Positions 25,203-38,379 are shown, numbered from the stretch's first letter. The stretch is DNA of 64,000 nt from Dioscorea cayenensis subsp. rotundata (GCF_009730915.1 NC_052486.1:23878137-23942136), one strand, 5' to 3'. The notes: generated by a model from the letters alone, not told the origin. Program-made: numbers and translations.

Positions 25203-28200
25203 TCACGCATGAGATGAAGGTAAAGTGGTTGCCATTGGGTGTCCCGCACTTCGTCCTAAAACACAAGTACTTGTCAGACTGAAAGAAGATGCACATCAAC
25301 AAAGTAAAACACATGAAAATGTAGAGTAGATGAACAAAAGTTGACAAAGAAAATTCAGCAAGTATCTCCTTGTATATTAAATAAAAATAAATACATCATA
25401 GCCTCTTTTCAACTATGGTCGGGACCAACAGGCTCTATTGATAACAAAAGCAGATGTCTTTTAGGGCACTCACGTCAAAGTTAGAAATCAAATAAAACAA
25501 AGGTAAGTTATCTGCTATGTATAAATCAACCTCGAGTTTAAATAGAAATAATATGCAAGAAACTAAGCTTGATTACGTAGATTACCCAAGGAAATGCCAT
25601 TGTCCAATAAACTACTTGCTGATGAGTATGAATCTCCCCTGCTATAGTTAGAATGAGATTGTTGTTGATGATCTCGTGGGTTACTGTGTGTAAAAGTTGA
25701 CTGCATATATCTGCGAGCAGATTGCTGCCCAAAACGGCTGGGAGAGTTTTGTGGAAAAGGAGGCAGCTGATCAGATGTAGAAGGAAAATTACCAACAAAG
25801 GGAGGGTGTGCCGGAAATCTTCCTTCAGTTCTGAAATAGGGACAAAATAAACAAAGTTAATAATAATAATAATAATAATTAATAAATAAATATAGAGTAA
25901 TGAGATTTACACACTAATCTGGCATCAACAGAAGAAAAAAAAAATAGACTTCACAAGATTTTGCAACCCAAAACATTCCCAAGGGAAAAGTTCTGGACTA
26001 AAAAGTTGAGGGTGCTATACCAAATCACTTGAACCATAAAGAAAACAGACCTTCTGACCTCGATTTTTTATAAAAGCACAAGAGCAACACAAACATGCAG
26101 AGTTTGGACAATAACATCTTCATTACCAACCACATGTTTAAATGTCAAACAAAGAAAATATCAAAGTTGGAAAAAGATTATCCATACCTGGGATTTGATG
26201 AAATAAAAGGAGCTTGATTAGAGCCAGCCCTGGACCGACTAGCTCCACTTGCTTGACTTGCAGGGTCAACTGTATCATTAAGGTGCATGTCCTTAGCAAT
26301 GCCAAAGGATATGGAGTTGATTTCAGGAGTATCCTCTTGTAAAAGAAGTTCATCACTGAAAAACAAATAGTAACATGAACATTAAAAGATGAGAATAAAA
26401 TAATCATCCAATTAGGACAAACTTCAATAATAAAAATAAGCTACACACATTATAACACTGAAACCATGAAAATATTTGGTGATTAAAGGAGCATGAGAAA
26501 CATTTCTCTATGATCTTAGTGTCTAATAAAAATTCAACCCATGGAGGTAAACTCAATTGGAAAATACAAAATTATATCTGATTCATTGAAATAAATAAGG
26601 CAAAACACAGCAAGATGCAAGTATTTTAGTATTTTATCAGGTGAGTTGGTACATGCATCATCAAAAAACAAAATAGATCATATACATTGGTTAGGCATAT
26701 CTCATGATAAGGCAACTGACAAATGGACTTCAACAACCCAAGAGAAATACAATATAGAAAGAAATGCGGCATATAACAAATTCTAACTTTGGTTACACAA
26801 ATAGTGATGACCGTTGGTATTGAAGAGAAGATAATTATAAACCCAGTGATAAAACCAAAGTGGTTCAAACATCTATAAATTACATCAGCAAAAATGCATG
26901 CTATGATTTGTTTTGTTTTAATTTCTAAATTAGGCCTATCTTCTTCACAAATCACTGGGAATTATGACATTGGGCGATCTACATGCCTTCATGACACATG
27001 AAAGGAATAGAGAAACAATAAATGATAAATGCAGTATGATGGCAGGCATCAGGATATGACTGACTGATCATTGACACACCTGTAGTTGGGATCCCAATCT
27101 GCAGGATCAGGAGGTGAGCTGCTTTCAGGTTCATCACACATTAGTTCCGAAGTTTGTGGTGGCGGGTGACATACTGGAAACTTCTGATAAGTGCTTGAAG
27201 AGGATCCTGAAAAAAATGTATTCCCACATTTCTTTTGTGGCCTCCAGCTAGAGAAATTAGAAGTTGGATGGACGCTGAGAGGAGAAGAAGCAACCCCTCG
27301 AGCATAAACATCTGGGTAACCATAATCAGAATGATGATTGTGCCAGCTCTGTGAGGAGTTCTCATGAAGTTGCACATGAGAAGTTCCAGGGCTACCCCAA
27401 CTCTTTTTAAATTGGCCAATTGCAGCACCCTTGCCCAAAGGAGAGCCATGAAAAGTTACTCTTGCAGAAGTGGGGCCAAATTTCCCAGGAGGCACATTTG
27501 AAATTTGGATTTGAGAGCTTGGAGGAGTATACTGTGAAGGACTAACTCCCAAGGACATTGGAGCAAAATTCCTTGTGTTAGGGCTTATACCAAAACCATT
27601 TCCATGAGATAATGGGGGTCTACGTCTAGCATCGGGACTTGCTCCAAGAAATGATCCTCCAAATTGCCCCTGTATGCTCATGGCAGATGACCCAACAGGT
27701 GGCTGATATGCGTACATGCTATTGGCATCAACATAGCTGCCATAGCTGTTCCTAAAACCAGTATTATCAGTGTAGCTACCATAACTTCCCATGCTGCCGT
27801 AACTACCATATGAAAGAGGCGTCTGCATATGAGGACTGTTGTGTGGAAGATACCTGTGCACATTCAGAACCTGAAAAGGTCCAAAAACAGACCCTTGCAT
27901 TTAAAAGGGGAGGGAAAACAAACCAAGCTGGTATCGGTATTGCTGAGACAAAGACAAGCAGATAACATTGTAAACTTCAGTTTGGTAACCAGAAATCCAA
28001 CAGAAAATGACCTGAGGAGATAGACCGGCCGCTAGCCAATGTCCCTCAACTGGATTGTGATTGACTGCAACAGCACGAATGACAGGCTAAAATACAAAGA
28101 ACGTTAGGTATGATTCTAATCAGCAGTACAAGATAGTCAAAGCGCCTCCCATGAGGTGCATCATAAGATATACCATAGCATAAGAAGAGCATGACAGGCA

Positions 28201-29946
28201 CTAGTTTGAAATTGATATTTTGCAGGAGAAGTTTCACTCTTACATGGTCCTATATCATACAAGTAAAAGGACAAGATAAATGGTCTGTCAAATGAGGAGG
28301 GCATTCTAGAGAACTTACGATTTGCGGGACCTCTTGAGGGGGGCGATAAGGGCACAAAAAGGGTTCACCAGTAACAAATGGATGAAATGAAGCCTGCAAA
28401 ATAATATAAACGACTGACAAGTTTTCTTGATGAATAATAAAAGTAAAGCCGATTAGGTGAGTTAAAAACACCTGCAAAGGCGACCAGCGCTTTTCAGGAT
28501 CAAATTGTACAAGACCTCTCAAAAAATCAACCAAGGCCAACCGAGTGCGATTCTCTTTTCACACAATAACACAGGTGAAGGTCATTAAGTATGCACAGAT
28601 ATAACAATAGAAGAAAAGAAGATAATTGCTTTTAGTGAAACACAAGCATCAGAGTAACCTTTTGAGATTTCCTCTTCAGGCAAATTCTTCTTGTATGGAT
28701 AATTTGTTATAATGTCCTCAAGCTTTACAAAATTGTAATAGTGTTTCCCTATGACAGGTTTTTTCGATTCCCTCTGAGATATTAAATTAAAATAAAAGAA
28801 TCAAAAAGATTCATGAAAATAATTAAACCTTTTAGAATTTAAAAAAAAAAAGTCAATACATACTGCTTCATACTCCTCTTCTGTTAAAAATTGGTAAGTG
28901 TTCGAGATTCTCTTGCACATTGCATCATTTTCCATGCTGTAAATACTACCAATACGCTTAAAGAATCTGTTCGTATTGCTACCAAGCCTAAGCAACTCAT
29001 CAGGGGGCTGTCCACTACAAAAGTTGGAGAACACAGTCGTTGCCCATTTCAACCATGTGACTCGCAACAAATAAAATAAAAGAGAGAAATGGCAGGTAGT
29101 TATGCTGACAAAGAACAGCACAAAGTAGGCTGCAATATTCCACTGAGTTATTATGTATATACAAAATTTAATATGCCAATTTTCTTTCCTAAAATGGCAC
29201 TTAAGTTCAATCTACCATTCACCCATGCCAGCTTTTACATGGCAATACCGCATAAGTTGAAATGCCAAAAGAGCAAGCATTTCACATTTCTCATTGTGAA
29301 GGAATATCCAGGGGAAAACTATACTTTAAACATAAACATAAAATGGCAAACATTGGAATATATAAACAAACAGCATGAATGAACTCCCTAAATGTCCAAA
29401 CTGCAAGAATATATCATATCATAACTCATAACACGCATTGAGAATACAAAATTTGAGCATTTGGCAAGTTTGCTCTGTAGGTAGTTAAGGTGCTGCTCTA
29501 GCATCAGCTCCGTTATGAACATATATTTGTATAAAAAAAAATTATGCGTTAGTAATTGAACATTTTTTGGTGCCAATTCTGATCAGTTAATATAGCTAAT
29601 ATAAGTTTTCGGTGTATAGCAAATTAGAATCAGGTAGGCCAAACCATATCCTAACCCACTTTGGATATAGGCAACCTCAAGCAAATGCGATTCTTATTTA
29701 TAAAATAAAAATAAAATACATCCATAATGAACAGAAATGCTTACCCAAGAGTATCTATCATTCGTCTCAAAATATCAAATTCTGAAGCTCCAGGAAATAA
29801 TGGCAACCCTAGAAATAGCTCAGCAACAATGCACCCAAAGGACCACATATCAATTGCAGTGGTGTAGCTGATTGAGTGTTAAGAACAAAACAAAGCTTAC
29901 TAATGCCTCAATCAGAGAAATTTCACTAATCCTTTGCTCAAATAAA

Positions 29947-29997
<51 letters not shown>

Positions 29998-32560
29998 CAA
30001 TGGCATTACAAGACAAAAAAAAAGGGACATACATAAGGCACACAAAATATCAGGTTATTGATTCGATATCATTTCTTGTATAAATGATCAAACTAAAAGA
30101 AGGAATACCAAAATCATCCAGTACATAATATAACAAACTAAAATTCATAGGATACGAGCAACCAAGAAGAACTTCCGGAGACCTGTAGTACCGGCTCTGT
30201 AACAGAAGAGAAATTTAACCAGTATATCAAGCAACCAAGAAGGGGATTTTACAACTAAGCTGATGTTGATGATTGGGTGAGTGTGCAACCTGAATGTATG
30301 AGTAGATTGTCTGTTTCTCCATGCATGCTGATCCAAAATCAATAACTTTTATTTCAGCTGGCTTCACACTGTATGATGATCCAATAAGTTTGACTACAAC
30401 AATTTAGAGTAAGGCATGCTTCACTTATTAATTACAAAGAAATTACCTTGTGGAGATAAGTATATTTTCTGGCTTTAAATCACAATGTATGATACCAGCA
30501 TCCTTTATCACAACTAAAGCATGCAGAATCTAAGGACATAACACAAATAAGAATTTTAAAAATTATTGAGTAGAATAAGAACCACAACTCAATGGGCACT
30601 CACGATGAAGTTAAAAGCATAAAAAAAAAAAAAAACAATTAAAATAAGAGTCAAAACCTGTTTTGAGAACATCTGTACGATATTCAGTGACAAACCCTTG
30701 TAATTGTTTAATTTAATAAGCTCAAACCTACAAAACCCATAGACATTCAGATTACATTACTTATTCAATCAAATGCCTGAATGAACAAAAAAATAGTTAT
30801 TTGTGCAACATGTCAAGGGATTCCTTACAGATTTGGTCCTAGCATTTCAAATGCAATGCATAAATGGTTACGAAATATGAAATAATCAAGCATTCTGACA
30901 ATGTGATGATTATCACCAAGATCAAAGTTGTTATTCAGCTGCAATAAATAAATAATAAGAGTCAGCCACATGTGGAAAGTTTTGTATAATAGACATAAGC
31001 ACATGATGAAATTAACTTCTATGTATTTCATATTTTCATGTACCAGACTCAAAATAGAGACTTCTGCCATGCCTTGCCGATAATAAGCAGGCTGATTTTT
31101 TATGACTTTCACTGCAACAAAATGATCAGTTTCAGGAATCGAGCACTTGACAACTTGTCCAAAAGTTCCTTGGCCTAGCATGTCTTTAACAATATACCTG
31201 CAGCATAAAAACATAATCCCAGTTAAACATTTGATATGTGAGCCAGACCGCACACAACACCAAGGAGAAAGATCTGTATATGAGGAAAATAATGTGTGAG
31301 GTAGCCTAGAGAATAAGGAATAATCAAAAACAAAAACCATCAATGAAAAAGCGAAAGTACGGAAAGAAATATCACGTAAATACGTAACAAAACAAAGGAT
31401 TGTCTAAAGTAATGGTTGCAGAACAAACCTTTGTCTTGTTTCAAAATTAACCAGCACAAAGTTTGTGTACAAGATCATATCTGAATTTGCATTATCAAAT
31501 CCATCATTCTGCACCGCAACTGATGGGCTAGTAAAAAAATGCTTTAGGTTCAATGTTTCTGCACATTTGAAGCCAGGATCACATAACTGGTATGTGGCAA
31601 CAATATCCCTGGTTAATTTTGCAACCATCTGCATATGCACAAATGCGCAAAATTAAAAGATGGAATAATTGAACAAATGTATTTGTAACAATGAAACCAG
31701 AAAATTATATTAGAAAAAAGAATCAAATTAAGTGATTTTGTGATGAGGAATGTTCAGAAGGAGCTGCAACGACCAAGCATATACTTGCTACCAGCTTAAT
31801 AACAAAATCTCAAACTTGTATAACACTATAACTAGAGACAGTCACATCAACTATGCTATGCAATCAGTATAACAAAGCATAGATATGGCAGGTAACTTAA
31901 TTTCCAGGACAACCTTCATGTGGTACATTAAACTCCAAATATATTTCGAGAAAAGTAGATAACAAGACAGAAAAATGACATCAGTAATGCCGAATACTAT
32001 TTGATCTCTAACGACTTGTGAGATTTTGGTGATAACGCTTTAAATCTGTCCAATATCCAACAAATAAACGATGTCTATTTCCTAGCTAACTATTGGACAT
32101 GTTCAGGGAAAAAATAAGTCTTGCATCCTATCACTGGTTACATAATTCCGTCTCTGACACTAAACAATAAACTTGCTAAGATGACAGGGCAAATGCCTTT
32201 TTTGTTTTTGTTTTTTTTTTAAGGGGACAAAAAAAGTCCAATTTTGATCCAAACTCTCAACTTAAGCAGAAAAAACAAATTGATAGGCATTGTAAAAACA
32301 GAAAAAGTGGAAAACTTGAAGTCTCCAAGCAAGAGAAAGAAAAGCAAAAGATTGCTTTATTGCTGTCAATGGAGACGGCGCAACAGAAGGAAGGAAGAGG
32401 GCAAAAAACCTACTGTCTTCTTCCGAGTTACCGGTGGCCTCCGACCAGAAGACTGCGTTCCCAAGTACGGTCGGAAAGCCCCGCCACACGGGTTCCACGC
32501 CGACAAGGAATCCAATGAACCACCCTCGGCCTCACCACCTCGAGATCCACTCTCCTCCAT
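25203..32560 (-). CDS. YAK1: YAK1-type DYRK protein kinase
   Basis: Minus-strand exons: 32414-32560, 31429-31628, 31044-31197, 30829-30938, 30658-30727, 30447-30529, 30290-30368, 30156-30196, 29745-29867, 28864-29014, 28659-28773, 28472-28554, 28319-28393, 28012-28086, 27080-27870, 26188-26355, 25586-25830, 25203-25255. All junctions are GT-AG and the frame is continuous for 920 residues (Arabidopsis YAK1 about 956). Kinase features: glycine loop GQGTFGQV (124-131), Lys146, catalytic HCDLKPEN with Asp244, DFG Asp265, DYRK activation tyrosine Tyr279 in YSYIQSRYY. The C-terminal half is Ser/Gly/Tyr/Gln-rich, with GSYGSY repeats. YAK1 is a growth-restraining kinase acting with TOR and ABA signalling in plants. 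The last exon ends SSHA-stop where homologues continue about eight residues. Confidence 0.94.
29951..29994. repeat. (TG)22 microsatellite in a YAK1 intron
   Basis: Forty-four uninterrupted bases of TG lie in the intron between 29868 and 30155. On the transcribed strand this is (CA)22. It is likely to be length-polymorphic. Confidence 0.95.
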
Positions 32561-32574
32561 CCCTTCGCCAGCAT
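32428..32574 (-). promoter_or_regulatory. Upstream ORF overlapping the YAK1 start
   Basis: An ATG at 32572-32574, 14 nt before the YAK1 ATG, opens 48 codons in another frame and stops (TAA) inside YAK1 exon 1. Its context is weak (T at -3, C at +4), while the main ATG has G at -3 and +4. This predicts leaky scanning with some reduction of translation. The ATG follows TTTTAG, so a 5' UTR intron could end exactly there. Confidence 0.4.
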
Positions 32575-32819
32575 CTAAAAGATCAAACCAAGGCTACGCC
32601 TTTTTCTCCCCCAGCCGTCGGATGCAAAGGGATGAAGAGAATGCGTGAGATGTTGGAGAAGCAGAGCGAAGACAATCGGATCGATCCAAGAGATGGGGTT
32701 GATTAGGGGGGAGGGAGGAGTGGGATTGGGGCAGGCTTAGGGTTTCATGAAGGTTGACGGACTTGGCGTCGGAGACTCTGTGGGATGAACTAGGACGGAA
32801 TCGGGACCCGGCACGGTCC

Positions 32820-32827
32820 CTTTTATA
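32820..32827 (-). promoter_or_regulatory. TATA box of YAK1
   Basis: TATAAAAG on the minus strand lies about 260 bp upstream of the YAK1 start codon. It is followed by a GC-rich leader with AGGGTT and CT-rich tracts and is preceded by a long C/T tract. Spacing and context fit a core promoter. Confidence 0.55.
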
Positions 32828-32829
32828 GC

Positions 32830-33603
32830 CTCCTCCTCCTCCGTCTCCCTTCTTTTTCTTCCTTTTTTTTCCTATCTTTCTTGTGCTTCCTATAAATAGC
32901 TAATTTATTTATGTAAATATTTAATACATTCTCTAATTAACCATGGTTTAGCAAATAGCCTCCAATTTATTTTCTATTCACACCAAGAGAAAGAGACTCA
33001 GGATGGACTCGAGTTTAATATATATATATAATGCATTGCATACAACCTTCGAAGACACGAGGTCTTTCTTGGTTCCTTTAATAAGTGGGAATTATGTGTC
33101 TGCTTGGCTTTGTTCTTTATAGTAAGTACAAATACCATGGTGAGATCGGCTAAAAATCTTTTGTTACTTATTTTGCCATCAGACAAAACAAGGAATAATT
33201 CCATAAAATTGCGATTGTAAAGAAATAATGAGGAAACAATTATATTTGGAAGGGGGTTTTTATTTATTTACTTTTTTATTTTTTGGGCTAATTTTCTCAA
33301 ACCCTATTGATAAAGTTAATTTGGAATTCTACGTTAAGTGATTGAGATGAGCTAGCTTATGACACGTTGAACCAAATCCGGGGGCCCTAAGGGACAGGTG
33401 TTACCGCATTGCCGTCCTTGACATATACTTAAAAGAAATAGCAGAGTGTCAGAACACAATCAAGAGTGATTATAATAAGACATTAATAGATACACAATAA
33501 TACCTTTTTAATAATAATAATTAGCATAAAAGCAGGACGCATAACAATATTCCTGTCATTTTACCAAAAAAAAAAAAAGCTTGCAGTGACGCTAATAATA
33601 ATA
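32830..33603. other. Spacer between YAK1 promoter and RopGEF14 stop
   Basis: AT-rich, with a plus-strand TATAAATA at 32891 that has no gene behind it, a short (TA)n at about 33020, and the probable RopGEF14 3' UTR from about 33350. No coding sequence is visible. Confidence 0.5.
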
Positions 33604-36600
33604 CTATTGACTGATGACGGTGAACAAGTGCAAATCCTTGGGAGTTTTAACAGCGATGGAATTGCAAATGCGGCCATCAACAATGTTCATCTGGTCAATG
33701 AGGGAGCGCCTGATGTGGCCTGGTGGTGTTTCAGTAATACCAGCAAGGTACACATCTGAAGAAAAGTCAAATCTGAGAGTGGCAATTGGAGTGCTCGGCT
33801 TCTTCACTTCATCTTCTTGCAAGATGTCTCCAATCCTCGACAGTATTCTGAACGCTATGCTCACGAGCACCCTCGAGTATGCTTCCACTATCGAATGCCC
33901 CACATCCTGCAGTGTATTTGTTTTATTTTATTATTCTTATTTTTATTTTTATAGGTAATTAATTAAACATATATATATATATGTAATTATTATTATTATT
34001 ATTATTATTGTTAAGTAATACACTAAACGCACTAACCTTGTTGTCCTGGACTTTGGTAACATCTATAAAAGTTTGAGGCAAGTTTGGAAATCTCATCTTG
34101 AGGATGCAAAGAATCGTTTCTGCTCTTTCCAGTGCTGCCTCCATCCTTTGTGCTTGTGATCTGGCGTCGCGTATCAAATGCCACGGATAACGGATTGGTG
34201 ATTTTTTGCATGGCAGCGGCGGCTGCTCTGAAATCCTGTGTCTCCATGCAAAGATTGCTCCCTCTAACCTGTTGACAGTCTCAAGCACACAGTGCTCACT
34301 CTTCAAATTGAGGGAGAGCATGATTTCCTCAATGGAGCAGAATTCAGCAGTTATTGCATGGTAGAGACCTTTTCCCAAGCTTGACTTTCCTGACTGCAAT
34401 GCGAGCGCAAACACACACACACATATACGTATATATATATATATATATATAACTGATCAACCAGTTTATATAATATAGCAAAGATGATAAAGATAGGGAT
34501 GATGTTTCCTTGCCTTTGGAAGAGCATCTTTGACAGCAGTCGGAATGGGCATTTGAAGCAAAACTTGTTCATTAATGGATTTTGCAGCCTTGAGGACTTG
34601 ATGGACAAGCTTCCCTTGACAACCAAGCCTTTTGCGTTGAGATGTCGATAGCCCAGACTCAGGAACTCGTGGAGATGGCAGCCACCATCTTTTGCTTGGT
34701 CTAGAGTCAGGAGTACTACTCCAACCTTCTGCTCTGCTGCCTCCCTCAGAGTACCAAAACTCAGTGTCCACCATGGAATCCAAAACGTCCTGCATGCAAA
34801 GAATGTACGTAGTAGAAGAAGAATTAACTGGCTGCTGCTTGTTCATTCAATTGGTATTTCTATCAATATGTAGTAATTTATTTAATAAGCATGCATTGTT
34901 TACTCACAATGAGCATGGTATCAAGTTTCTGAAGGGCAGGAAGACTCACGTGAACATCTGAACGAGCTTTTGAGGTCATTACCTGCATAAACGAAGTCAA
35001 AAATGTCAGATATATGTCCCAAGTAGATGAGCACCCTTACTTAGTTTTGGACCTCTAACTCTACCTCTACCTCTACCTCTACCTCTAACATGCGGCCATT
35101 GACACCATTTTGTTTTGCAGGAACCAATTCAACCATGTAGTTGATAGGGGAGAGCAGCCAGTCCATCTCTCTCCGCCACCTCTTCTTTCTTTCCTCGGAC
35201 AGGGGCTCCAATTTCCACAGTTCCCCAAAAACACATGCTGAAAAGAAGTCACATTGACAAAGCTCAGATAATATCTATATATAACAACAACAGTTTTGAA
35301 TGAAAACATTCCATGGCATCTCAAGGATGTTGCCATGCATATATATATCTATATATATATATATATAAGACCATCTCAATCAACATTATCATAAATTTTG
35401 TGATAGTTAAATAATCACTGCAGACACACCACATATGAGGAGGAAATATATACGGTATACAAGCTAGAATAAGATCGCATCAAGTATATATAAATTATCC
35501 AAGTGGTAAGTCACCTAGCTAGCCATCATGGTGAACAGGGTAAAAAGTAACCACATGGAAATGCAAATAATTAAGAGAATGTGTAAGAACGTACAGTTTA
35601 GAACTTTGCAAAGTACCTGAGAGGTTTATGATGGCATTGGACAATGCCAAAGCAGTGCTGATCCCTCGAGTTCCCCCTGAAACATCTTCACCCAGTAACA
35701 ACTTTGCAAATTTCTCCTTCATGACCTCAACATCAGATATGCACAATAAGTAAGCAGTAGGCTGAGCCTTCCCCTTGGGACAGACACGATCAAGGCAGCT
35801 TAGGATATCCAAGTCATGCAGAGGCTGCTCCTCCTCTTCCTTTTCCTTTTTGTTAGATGCCAAGCATTGGGAGGAGAAAGAGGAGCCAGACGCATCCTTG
35901 CTAGAGGAGCAACTCGTGGAATCCTCATCCAATAAATCAGTAGTAGTGACACAGCCATCAGGACCACTCATCATGCCACTGTTGCCACTGATGTTGTCGT
36001 GGGAGCAGCTGTTGAGGATGAAACTCTCAAGCCCATTATAAGTCACTACACCTGCATACATAATTGAAACCTTATTTCAACTTTCCCATGCCAAATTTCA
36101 CATGGACTGTTTCTTTTGTTCTTTTAAAGCCCGCAGCAGAGATATATACCCCATTTTTATTAACTGAAACAGAGACCTTAACTTACATGCTACTTCGAAG
36201 AAACGAACGTTGTACCTAATTAGTTTAAACTCTTCTTAATTTGACCCAATAGTTTAAGCTTATTTTTTTAATGAAGAAAAGAGATTACAGTATACCCTCT
36301 TGATGAGTCGAAACAATGTTCATAACACTTGTACAGCTTCTAATGTATTAGTGAAAATATGCTCAATTCAATAGGAGGAGACTTTTGAGTTCCTGAACCT
36401 GCTGGTGGTGGTGGTGGTGGTGGTGGTGATGTGGCAAAACTACTCTGTAAGACTGTAAAGACTGTAAAGGACTACTATGTACAGTAATGGAAGTAGGTGA
36501 TGACTTGCAGCCTCACGAGTCACGAGCCTCTGGAGCGTGGAATGAATGGAATATTGGAAGAATGAATGAAGGAATGGATCGAGCGCATGACGAGTGATGA

Positions 36601-37186
36601 AGTGGCACATGCAACAGCAGCAAGGCTTCACTGCCATAGTGCCATACCACATCACTCACGTGACTAAGCTAGCTAGTCAGACAAATGGATTCATGCACAT
36701 GTAAATATTTCCCAACGACCAGAAACCAAAATACTCCAAGTTTAAGAGCTTGTGAAATCAAAAGTTTAATCTAATCCAAGCCAACAGTTACTACATGCAA
36801 GGTGAGAGTGAGAGTAAATACATAGCACACAGCACACAGCACATAGCACATCCAAAACCATAGGCGGGTGGCGGCATGAAAACAGCAAGTGTTAGCAGAT
36901 CAGGATTATTTTAGTATTTTACACAACAAATAAGGCCTATTTATTACAAAACTCTGAGCACCAACTGTGCACTGTCTCACTGTACAGTGCACCCACCATC
37001 CCCATCATTTTTCCTACCCTCTGTCATACAGATTACAGACACATAATTTGGACCTACTTGGCTACTTCAATCGAATATGAAGTAGTCACGTGTTGGTCGG
37101 CTTTTAAGTGAGCCAGTCAATGGTGGTTAGTGATTGAGTAAAAAATAAGAATCGTTTTTAAAAAACGTAAAATATAAAAATAAATT

Positions 37187-37221
<35 letters not shown>

Positions 37222-37478
37222 GAGAATCCATCATCTAGGAACGTTCCTAGATTTCAAATCTAGGGATGTCCATAGTAGCCATCGGATGAAAATCTGACGA
37301 CTCTTATTATTATAAACAGTAAAAACTGCGTTCTACAGTATTGTACAGTGATCATGAACAGTAAAAAAGTGTACAGTGTTTATATAATCAATCAACCATC
37401 GGATGATGATCCAACGGTTTAGATTTAAAAACATCCCTAGATTTGAAATCTAGAGACGTCTCTAGATGATGTTTTCCC

Positions 37479-37512
<34 letters not shown>

Positions 37513-37792
37513 GGAGCAAATGCATATGTAAAGCTGCATTAAATCAATCAACATGTACTTTATCCATTTTACAAAAATAAATTTAAAAAAAAAAAATATG
37601 GAAAGGGAGTGGAGATGAGATGAACATACGATTATTCTCGTCAAAGTCGATGCTGATGTCTCTGTTGTGGCGGCGACAGCAAGCTAATCTCCTCATCATT
37701 TGAGGTACCAAAGCCAAAGGAAAGGTCTTCAGGCTTTCTCTCTGATGCAGCAAAGATGAAATTTTTAACGGCTTGCTTTTTTTGCATAGCAT
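33604..37792 (-). CDS. ROPGEF14: RopGEF14-like PRONE-domain Rho-of-plants exchange factor
   Basis: Minus-strand coding exons: 37630-37792, 35617-36051, 35083-35237, 34908-34982, 34514-34789, 34037-34393, 33604-33906, giving 587 residues. The N-terminus has [19 protein letters not shown], matching Arabidopsis RopGEF14 (At1g31650, 576 aa) as I remember it. A Ser- and Glu-rich variable region follows. The PRONE domain runs from about residue 158 ([13 protein letters not shown]) to about 550, with [33 protein letters not shown] and [13 protein letters not shown] proteins catalyse GDP release from ROP GTPases at the plasma membrane in polar growth. The intron 34394-34513 starts with GC (AAG|GCAAGG) and ends AG. 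The donor at 35082 lies at the start of a GTAGAG tandem. Upstream, CCTA|GTAAGT at 38380 and ATATATAG at 37795 suggest a 5' UTR intron. Confidence 0.92.
37222..37478. mobile_element. MITE with long inverted termini in RopGEF14 intron 1
   Basis: The 257-bp element has about 48-bp terminal inverted repeats. The inner halves, CTAGATTTCAAATCTAGGG, are identical in both arms. TAA flanks each end (37219-37221, 37479-37481), fitting a TWA target as in Tourist/PIF-Harbinger elements. The element sits inside a TAA microsatellite, so the target duplication cannot be proved. It has no coding capacity. Confidence 0.75.
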
Positions 37793-37794
37793 TA

Positions 37795-38379
37795 CTATAT
37801 ATCAAGTGAGCAACCTAAACACACACACACACACGCAGAGAAACGTTTTTGGCATAAATTTCTCTATGTTTCATCAATAACGCTGGCACTGGTTTGCCAA
37901 TATTTCAGAAATTTGTAAAAAAGAGAGAACTAGAGGAAGGGGACCTCAAGTGCCCCCCCACCCAACCCAAAAAATAAATAAAATAAAATAATGAATGAAA
38001 TAGAGAAGAAAAGGATAGAAACAGAACAGATCCTGGTCCCAGCGGGGTCGTTCAAACATTTCAAAATTAGGCTAAAATCACAATCAGAATCATGATTGAA
38101 ATAGAGCATGTGAGAGGCTACTACTCTTCAAATCAAATAAAACCAGGTTTTTTTTATTATTTTTTTCATCCAGATCAGCAGGTAAATGAAGGTAACCTGA
38201 TTAAGAAACAAAAGATGTTGATTCACCACCAACGAAATGGAAATGGGGGAGAAGTCGCAGCTAAAAGATTTTTTTTTTTTTTAAAGATGAATAAAAAAAA
38301 AAATAATAATAATAATTGAGAAAGAAACAAGTTTACATTTTGAAACCAAAAACATAAGTAGAAAATTGCATTTACTTAC
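37795..38379 (-). other. Predicted 5' UTR intron of RopGEF14
   Basis: A donor CCTA|GTAAGTAA at about 38380 and an acceptor ATATATAG just 2 nt upstream of the start codon bracket 585 bp of AT-rich sequence. Upstream at 38380-38600 lies a CT- and GA-rich leader typical of a transcription start. This is inferred from splice signals only. Confidence 0.45.
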
